Assembly (NCBI GenBank): GCA_007125455.1 | Contig: SLDE01000027.1 | Coordinates: 1 to 10,588, forward strand | Length of the DNA stretch: 10,588 bases | Direction of reading: 5' to 3' | From: Ectothiorhodospiraceae bacterium | GTDB lineage: Bacteria; Pseudomonadota; Gammaproteobacteria; Thiohalomonadales; Thiohalomonadaceae | Shown: positions 6,178 through 10,588 of the stretch, one piece after another | Layout of the letters: each line of letters opens with the position of its first letter | Position numbering within the stretch: the stretch's first letter is position 1 | Program-made: the position numbers and the translations under genes | The notes under the pieces: model-generated | Told to the model about the DNA's origin: nothing | The model's input: the letters and a program-made list of their open reading frames with translations, nothing else | Database searches by the model: none

Positions 6178-7730
6178 TGACCTTACTAACGAATTGGTTT
6201 ACCCACGAAGCGCGCTTCGATGCGCTGCTCCATCCCTATCGTGTACGCGCCGACCGCATCATGGTGGGAATGAACGCCTTCTTGCTATTGGTTTGTATCT
6301 TGCTTGCACCCTTGTATGGCACCTGGCTATCGGTATTGCTGGTAGGGCTACCCACCTTGCTCCTGGCCGTATTGCTGATGCGCCTGTATCCGGGGGAACT
6401 GGTTACCCGCCTCTACATGGGGGCGGCATTCATGGTCTTTACCGGGCTGATCATCCATCAGAATGCGGGCGACATTGAGGCGCACTTCTCGGCCTTTGGC
6501 CTGATTGGCGTACTACTGTACTACCGCGACTGGCGCACTATCATCATGGCGACAGTGGTGATCTATCTGCACCATCTGATCCTGGGTTATGCCCAGACCA
6601 TCGGTGTGCCGGTATATGTCTTTGACAGTGATGCGTTCTGGCTGCTGTTTGTGGTACACGTGGCCTACTTCCTGCCCTTTATCGCGATGATGACCTATCT
6701 ATCGATCTGGCTGCGCCGTGAGGGCTATGAGGATCAGCACGTGATGGCCATCGCCCAGGACATCATGCAGGGGAACCTGATCTCGGATCGGCAGTTGCCA
6801 ATGGATCAACAACAGGCCCCGCTGATCCACTCGGTATTGATGATGAAAAACCGCTTACTGGATCTGTTGCGCGTGATGCCAGTGCCTGCGGCGGTGATCC
6901 GCATCGACAATGAGACCCTGGTCAATATCAACGAGGCCTGGGAGCGCAAGATGGGCTCCTTGCCGGTGGGGGCAAAGGTGCGAGACTCGCTGATCTGCTC
7001 TGTGCCCGGCACCTGGGAGGATTTGCTCACGGCCTTGCATGCCTCACCTGACAAGCTGCTGGACAAGCACGAGATCAGCCTGCGATACCCGGACGGGAGC
7101 GAAGCGATCTGCGAGGTATCGTTGATCCTGCACGAAGAGAGCCACCCGGTAATGGCGATCCTAACGCTCGAAGATATTACCCAGCGCCGCCAAACCGAAC
7201 AGACCATGCACCGCCTGGCCTTTCACGATATGTTGACCGATCTGGCCAATCGCACCCACCTGCTACACCATCTGGAGGACGCCCTGGCCCATTGGCGTGA
7301 GAGCGGCAGAGGGGTGGCGGTGCTGATGATGGACCTCGATGGTTTCAAGCCGATCAATGATCGCCACGGCCATGACGCGGGTGATGAGGTACTACGCATT
7401 ATTGGCAAGCGCCTGCGCCAGATCAAAAGGGAAAACGACCTGATTGCACGCCTGGGTGGGGACGAGTTTGTGGTAGTACTCAACCACTGCGCGGACCATG
7501 CCCAGGCGCAGAGCATGGCCGAACGCGTGCTGGCATCGATTACGGCCCCAATGGCATTGGAGGTGACCACACAGGAAAAGATCTCAGTAGAGGTCGGAGT
7601 GAGTATCGGCATCGCCCATGTTGCCGATGGTGCCGCCAGTATCGATGAACTGCTCAAGCAGGCGGATATTGCCCTCTACCAGGCCAAGCAGGCGGGCAAG
7701 CGTCGGGCTGTCAGCTACCGCCCTGAATAA
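6177..7730 (+). CDS. Membrane diguanylate cyclase: six-TM sensor module, PAS, GGDEF
   Basis: The GTG at 6177 gives 517 residues; no ATG lies upstream before the in-frame stop at 6135, and the next Met (29) would cut into the pre-TM segment. The N-terminal module has about six TM helices (~33-50, 52-70, 79-95, 103-116, 121-139, 154-178) with histidines in or near them: H94, H103, H132, H133 and H161. Phrases such as IIHQ..DIEAHF, LLYYRDWR and PVYVF resemble, from memory, the membrane module found in front of some methyl-accepting chemotaxis proteins. A PAS-like domain follows (~228-333), ending LEDIT, and then GGDEF with REND (418-421) five residues before GGDEF (427-431), so the enzyme should be active and product-inhibited. 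The opening motif reads DMLTDLANR where most cyclases have DxLTGLPNR. No EAL domain is present. The start overlaps the small-protein stop, and the 3' end overlaps the convergent SCO gene by 16 bp. Confidence 0.92.
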   Translation: MTLLTNWFTHEARFDALLHPYRVRADRIMVGMNAFLLLVCILLAPLYGTWLSVLLVGLPTLLLAVLLMRLYPGELVTRLYMGAAFMVFTGLIIHQNAGDIEAHFSAFGLIGVLLYYRDWRTIIMATVVIYLHHLILGYAQTIGVPVYVFDSDAFWLLFVVHVAYFLPFIAMMTYLSIWLRREGYEDQHVMAIAQDIMQGNLISDRQLPMDQQQAPLIHSVLMMKNRLLDLLRVMPVPAAVIRIDNETLVNINEAWERKMGSLPVGAKVRDSLICSVPGTWEDLLTALHASPDKLLDKHEISLRYPDGSEAICEVSLILHEESHPVMAILTLEDITQRRQTEQTMHRLAFHDMLTDLANRTHLLHHLEDALAHWRESGRGVAVLMMDLDGFKPINDRHGHDAGDEVLRIIGKRLRQIKRENDLIARLGGDEFVVVLNHCADHAQAQSMAERVLASITAPMALEVTTQEKISVEVGVSIGIAHVADGAASIDELLKQADIALYQAKQAGKRRAVSYRPE

Positions 7731-8287
7731 AGCGCATCTCGCAGTGCCTGAGTGCGTGTTGCCACATCGCTGCCATCGGTGAGCATCCTCACCAACTCCC
7801 CCTGCGGATTGAGCAGATAGCTGTAGCTGGAGTGGTCTATGGTGTAGGTAATCGCCGACTCCAATTCCACTCGCCGATAGATCACGCCGTAACGCTTGGC
7901 CACAGCATCGATCTGCTCATGGCTGCCACTAAGGCCGACAAAGTCCGGGTGAAAATGGCGGGCGTATTTTGTAACCAGCTCGGGCGTGTCTCGCTGCGGG
8001 TCCAGGGTAATAAAGAACAGCGCAAGCTGTTGCTGCTGCGGTGCAGACAAACCATTGATGGCGTGGGCCCAGCGTGCCAGGCTGGTTGGGCAAACATCGG
8101 GGCAACTGGCAAAACCAAAATAGAGCACCACCCATCTTCCCCGGTAATCCTCTGATGCCACCGGCCCATTGCCACCCTGAAGGATAAAATCGCCCCCGGC
8201 AGGTTGGGGGCGCAACTGCTCTCCAGCCAGATAAAGCCCACCAGTGAGGGAAACCAGCAACAGTACAATCAGTAACAGGAGCTTCAT
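7715..8287 (-). CDS. SCO1/SenC family copper-binding thioredoxin-fold protein
   Basis: This 190-residue protein has an N-terminal membrane anchor or signal (~3-21, very Leu-rich), a short linker and a thioredoxin-like domain facing the periplasm. The SCO signature is complete: C62-P-D-V-C66-P, the FITLDPQRDTP segment (~91-102) and H152 (DHSSYSYLL), the third copper ligand. SCO proteins deliver copper to, or keep reduced, the CuA site of cytochrome oxidases, and some act as thiol-disulfide or redox-signalling proteins. The ATG at 8287 was chosen; GTG codons at 8293 and 8290 lie just upstream, and AGG at 8297-8299 is spaced nine bases from the ATG. No cytochrome oxidase gene is in the window. 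It lies 84 bp downstream of the histidine kinase on the same strand, so the two may be co-transcribed. Its last 16 bp overlap the cyclase gene on the other strand. Confidence 0.92.
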   Translation of the reverse strand: MKLLLLIVLLLVSLTGGLYLAGEQLRPQPAGGDFILQGGNGPVASEDYRGRWVVLYFGFASCPDVCPTSLARWAHAINGLSAPQQQQLALFFITLDPQRDTPELVTKYARHFHPDFVGLSGSHEQIDAVAKRYGVIYRRVELESAITYTIDHSSYSYLLNPQGELVRMLTDGSDVATRTQALRDALYSGR

Positions 8288-8371
8288 CACCACAGGCCTG
8301 CGACGGCGCTGTTGGAAGAAAAACAGGGTGAAGCCTTATCCATCGGCCTGCCAGTTCCGCCGCTTAGCGCC

Positions 8372-10507
8372 TTACCCAATATCATCACTCCCAATCAGCG
8401 GCAGTTCAAAGTAAAAGGTGGCCCCCTCGCCCGGTGGAGAGTGATAGCCGATCTCGCCCCCCATGCGCTCGATCAACTCCCGGGAGATCGCCAGGCCCAG
8501 CCCGGTGCCACCCTTCTGGCGGGTATCGGAGGCGTCGGCCTGGGCAAAGCGCTGAAAGATACGTGAGCGAAACGCCGACGGCACCCCCGGCCCCTGATCC
8601 TGTACCGCCACCCGCACCCTGCCCTGTTCGGCACTGAGGCTAATTATCACCTCACTCTGCGGCGGCGAGAACTTGGCCGCATTGGAGAGCAGGTTGTTCA
8701 TCACCTGACGCAGGCGCTGGCCATCCACCTCGACCTGCAACGACTCATCAGCGGGCAACAGGTGCAGGCTCACCTGATGCTGTGCGGCATAGGCCTCGCC
8801 GCTGGCCACTGCCTCGACCAGCAGCGGCCACAGTGGCTGTGCCTGCATCTCAAAACACATCTCACCAGAGCTGAGCTTTTCCATATCGAGCAGGTCGTTC
8901 ACCAGCTCGGTAAGGTGTTCACTGTTGCGCAGGGCGATCTGTAGCATGGGCAGCGCCTGCTCGGGGATATCACCCAATTGCCCCCCACAGGCCAGCCCCA
9001 GGGCACCGCGGATCGAGGTGAGCGGGGTGCGTAGCTCGTGGCTGACGGTGGAGATGAACTGGCCCTTCATCAACTCGATGCGTTTGCGTTCGGTGATATC
9101 CCAGTTGGTACCCAGCACCCGTGTGGCCTTGCCATCGGCGTCGCGCAGCACGCTGCCGTTGGCCTTGATCCAGCGTACCTCGCCGGTGGGGTGAACCACG
9201 CGAAACTCGGTGTCAAAACCACCCTCGCCGCTAATCGCCTGCTCCAGTTTCCTGCGCGCCTCGGGCCGGTCGTCCGGATGAACCCCCTCCTCCCACACGG
9301 CGTAGGCACCGCGAAAGTCCCCCATATCAATGCCGTAGAGGGCAAACATATTCTCATCCCAGATCAACTGCCCGGTTTCCACTCGGTAGTCCCAGATCCC
9401 GACCCCACTGCCGGAGGTGGCCAGGGCCAGGCGCTGGCGTTGCTCCTCGTGAGATTCAAACAGGTGGTTAAAGGCCTCAACAAGCTCCCCTACCTCATCG
9501 TCACTGCCGTGTGACAACAGGGTATAGGGGCATTGGCCTGCACTCATCGCATTGATCGAGGCGGTGGCCTTGCCCAGCGGGGCAAGCATGCGCCGCAGCA
9601 GCACAAACAGCAGCAAGCCGGCCAGCAAGGCAAGCAGCAGTGCATAGACACTTAGCTCACGGGTTAAGTGCGAAACCGGCCCATGCACATGCTCAGCGGG
9701 GATGGCGCGCACCACCTTCCAGCCCATTTGCGGCAGGGTGGCCGTGGCGAAGATGTATTCACGATGGTGACTATGGCGGGCCTGCCCACTGGCCTGACCG
9801 GCACGCACCGCATCGATCAGGGGGTTATCCCCCGTTGCGGGCAGGGGCTGCATCGCCAGGGAGGGATCGCTGGCGGTGACGATCAGGCCGTTGGCCTCAT
9901 CCAGTACGTAATAGATCCCACCCAGCTCTGCCGCTTCGCGACCCACTTTGAGCAGAAAGTTGTCACGCTCCAGAATCGTCACCCCAACCAGAAAGCCTTG
10001 CAGCTGCTGATGGGAATCCAACACCGGTACGTTGATAAAAAAGCTCGGCAGGCCCAGGCTGCGGCTGAGCAATGGCTGGGTGATCACCGGTTGCAGGGTG
10101 GCGCGTGCCTGGCGCAGGTGCTCGCGGTCACTGATATCCAGGCCGATACGCCCGGAATCCCGTGGCGCCTCGGCGACACCCTGGCCTTCCGTATCGAAAA
10201 AGGCCAGCCCACCATTGAAGTAGCGTCCGGTAAGGATCGACTGCTGCAACCGCTGGTTGAGCTGTTCGATGCTCATCGGGCGGTCATCGACCACCAGCAT
10301 ATGGGCCAACTGCTGCAGGGCATTGCGACGGTCATCCAGCTCTCCCTCGGCCTGCGCCACCAGCAACTCGGCCTTGGCCTGCTGCTCCTGCAGCAATAGC
10401 CTGGAGAGGTCCTGGGGGAGGGTTTGGCTGAGGACAATGATCAGTACCAGGGCGCTGGCGATAAACACGCCCAGCCCCAACAAGGTAACTTTATGGGTAA
10501 TCCTCAA
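8372..10507 (-). CDS. Cache-type sensor histidine kinase (Cache-HAMP-PAS-HisKA-HATPase)
   Basis: The 711-residue kinase has TM1 (~7-27), a ~250-residue periplasmic region with the look of a double Cache sensor (e.g. FNGGLAFFDTEG, SDREHLRQA, SFFINVPVLD, GGIYYVLDEANGLIV, MGWKVVRAIP), TM2 (~286-307), HAMP (~308-361) and PAS (~365-475, with WDYRVETGQLIWDENMFALY and VHPDD). The kinase core follows: phospho-acceptor H490 in SHELRTP, N-box NNLLSNAAK (N609), G1 DQGPGVP (from D637) and G2 GGTGLGLA (from G666). All catalytic boxes are intact, so it should be active. There is no receiver or Hpt domain, and no response regulator gene is in view, so its partner lies elsewhere. Cache sensors usually bind small ligands such as amino acids or carboxylates; the ligand cannot be read here. 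The start is TTG, the only start-type codon between the upstream in-frame stop (10532-10534) and TM1, and it has a strong ribosome-binding site. Confidence 0.94.
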   Translation of the reverse strand: MRITHKVTLLGLGVFIASALVLIIVLSQTLPQDLSRLLLQEQQAKAELLVAQAEGELDDRRNALQQLAHMLVVDDRPMSIEQLNQRLQQSILTGRYFNGGLAFFDTEGQGVAEAPRDSGRIGLDISDREHLRQARATLQPVITQPLLSRSLGLPSFFINVPVLDSHQQLQGFLVGVTILERDNFLLKVGREAAELGGIYYVLDEANGLIVTASDPSLAMQPLPATGDNPLIDAVRAGQASGQARHSHHREYIFATATLPQMGWKVVRAIPAEHVHGPVSHLTRELSVYALLLALLAGLLLFVLLRRMLAPLGKATASINAMSAGQCPYTLLSHGSDDEVGELVEAFNHLFESHEEQRQRLALATSGSGVGIWDYRVETGQLIWDENMFALYGIDMGDFRGAYAVWEEGVHPDDRPEARRKLEQAISGEGGFDTEFRVVHPTGEVRWIKANGSVLRDADGKATRVLGTNWDITERKRIELMKGQFISTVSHELRTPLTSIRGALGLACGGQLGDIPEQALPMLQIALRNSEHLTELVNDLLDMEKLSSGEMCFEMQAQPLWPLLVEAVASGEAYAAQHQVSLHLLPADESLQVEVDGQRLRQVMNNLLSNAAKFSPPQSEVIISLSAEQGRVRVAVQDQGPGVPSAFRSRIFQRFAQADASDTRQKGGTGLGLAISRELIERMGGEIGYHSPPGEGATFYFELPLIGSDDIG

Positions 10508-10512
10508 TACCG

Positions 10513-10521
10513 CCCCTCCCC
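10513..10521 (-). promoter_or_regulatory. Purine-rich ribosome-binding site deciding a TTG start
   Basis: On the minus strand GGGGAGGGG ends five bases before the TTG at 10507. It is the strongest Shine-Dalgarno-like sequence in the window and supports initiation at TTG, which places the first hydrophobic helix at residues 7-27 as expected. Confidence 0.6.
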
Positions 10522-10524
10522 TTC

Positions 10525-10556
10525 CACGGCTTTAATGCCTTAGTTGCTCTGCCGTG
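10525..10556. promoter_or_regulatory. Inverted repeat in the histidine kinase leader
   Basis: CACGGC (10525-10530) pairs with GCCGTG (10551-10556) around 20 nt, and GGCTTTAATGCC (10528-10539) is an imperfect palindrome inside it. It lies between the putative -10 and the ribosome-binding site, so it could be an operator or a 5'-leader hairpin. The evidence is weak, as the arms are only six bases. Confidence 0.25.
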
Positions 10557-10585
10557 ATATTGATGGATCGGCTGAAACTCTGCAA
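10557..10585 (-). promoter_or_regulatory. Possible sigma-70 promoter for the histidine kinase
   Basis: Read on the minus strand, TTGCAG (10580-10585) is separated by 17 bp from CAATAT (10557-10562). Both hexamers match consensus at about half of the positions. The spacing and the position, ~50 bp upstream of the TTG, are right, but the signal is weak. The divergent upstream gene lies outside the window. Confidence 0.25.
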
Positions 10586-10588
10586 CTC

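Noticed and set aside
9668..10399. 243-codon + strand open frame opposite the histidine kinase
   Set aside because: The minus frame there is an intact Cache/HAMP sensor region continuous with the kinase core. The + product has no motif and the His/Gln/Leu bias typical of antisense shadows.

Overview
This window is a dense block of signalling genes. It looks like the chromosome of a GC-rich (roughly 60% by eye) gammaproteobacterium, probably a free-living aerobe or microaerobe. That placement rests on codon usage, the style of the c-di-GMP proteins, an SCO-type copper protein and a REP-type palindrome carrying a GTAG tag. I cannot name a genus. I see no rRNA, tRNA, CRISPR array, insertion sequence or phage gene.

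Left part, + strand (1-5787). The window opens inside a GGDEF-EAL protein whose sensory N-terminus lies upstream. A 158-bp gap holding a REP-iREP palindrome pair follows, then a stand-alone bacteriohemerythrin. After 28 bp comes a 1164-residue membrane protein with the order signal peptide/TM, PAS, TM, PAS, GAF, PAS, GGDEF, EAL, CZB. The two GGDEF-EAL proteins are clearly paralogous. Both end in a CZB (chemoreceptor zinc-binding) domain with the 3-His/1-Cys pattern visible. Both keep the GGDEF signature, the RxxD inhibitory site and the EAL catalytic residues, so each could make and degrade c-di-GMP. A hemerythrin (oxygen-binding diiron) lies between two c-di-GMP enzymes carrying zinc/redox-type domains, which suggests a respiratory, oxygen or metal input to c-di-GMP.

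Middle (5788-7730). A 216-bp intergenic region holds a GC-rich hairpin flanked by short direct repeats, and a weak promoter candidate. Next is a 57-codon small membrane-protein ORF whose TAG stop shares its G with the GTG start of a six-TM/PAS/GGDEF diguanylate cyclase. That arrangement suggests translational coupling and a two-gene unit.

Right part, - strand (7715-10507). An SCO1/SenC-type copper protein overlaps the cyclase tail to tail by 16 bp. Upstream of it, on the same strand and 84 bp away, is a membrane histidine kinase (double-Cache-like periplasmic sensor, HAMP, PAS, HisKA, HATPase) that starts at a TTG behind a strong purine-rich ribosome-binding site. No response regulator gene is visible.

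As a whole the window encodes up to three c-di-GMP enzymes, an oxygen-binding protein, a copper/thiol protein and an orphan kinase. The components belong to known families. The parts that may be under-described are the hemerythrin/CZB/c-di-GMP grouping, the canonical PAS placed between two membrane segments, and the small membrane protein fused by stop-start overlap to a cyclase.
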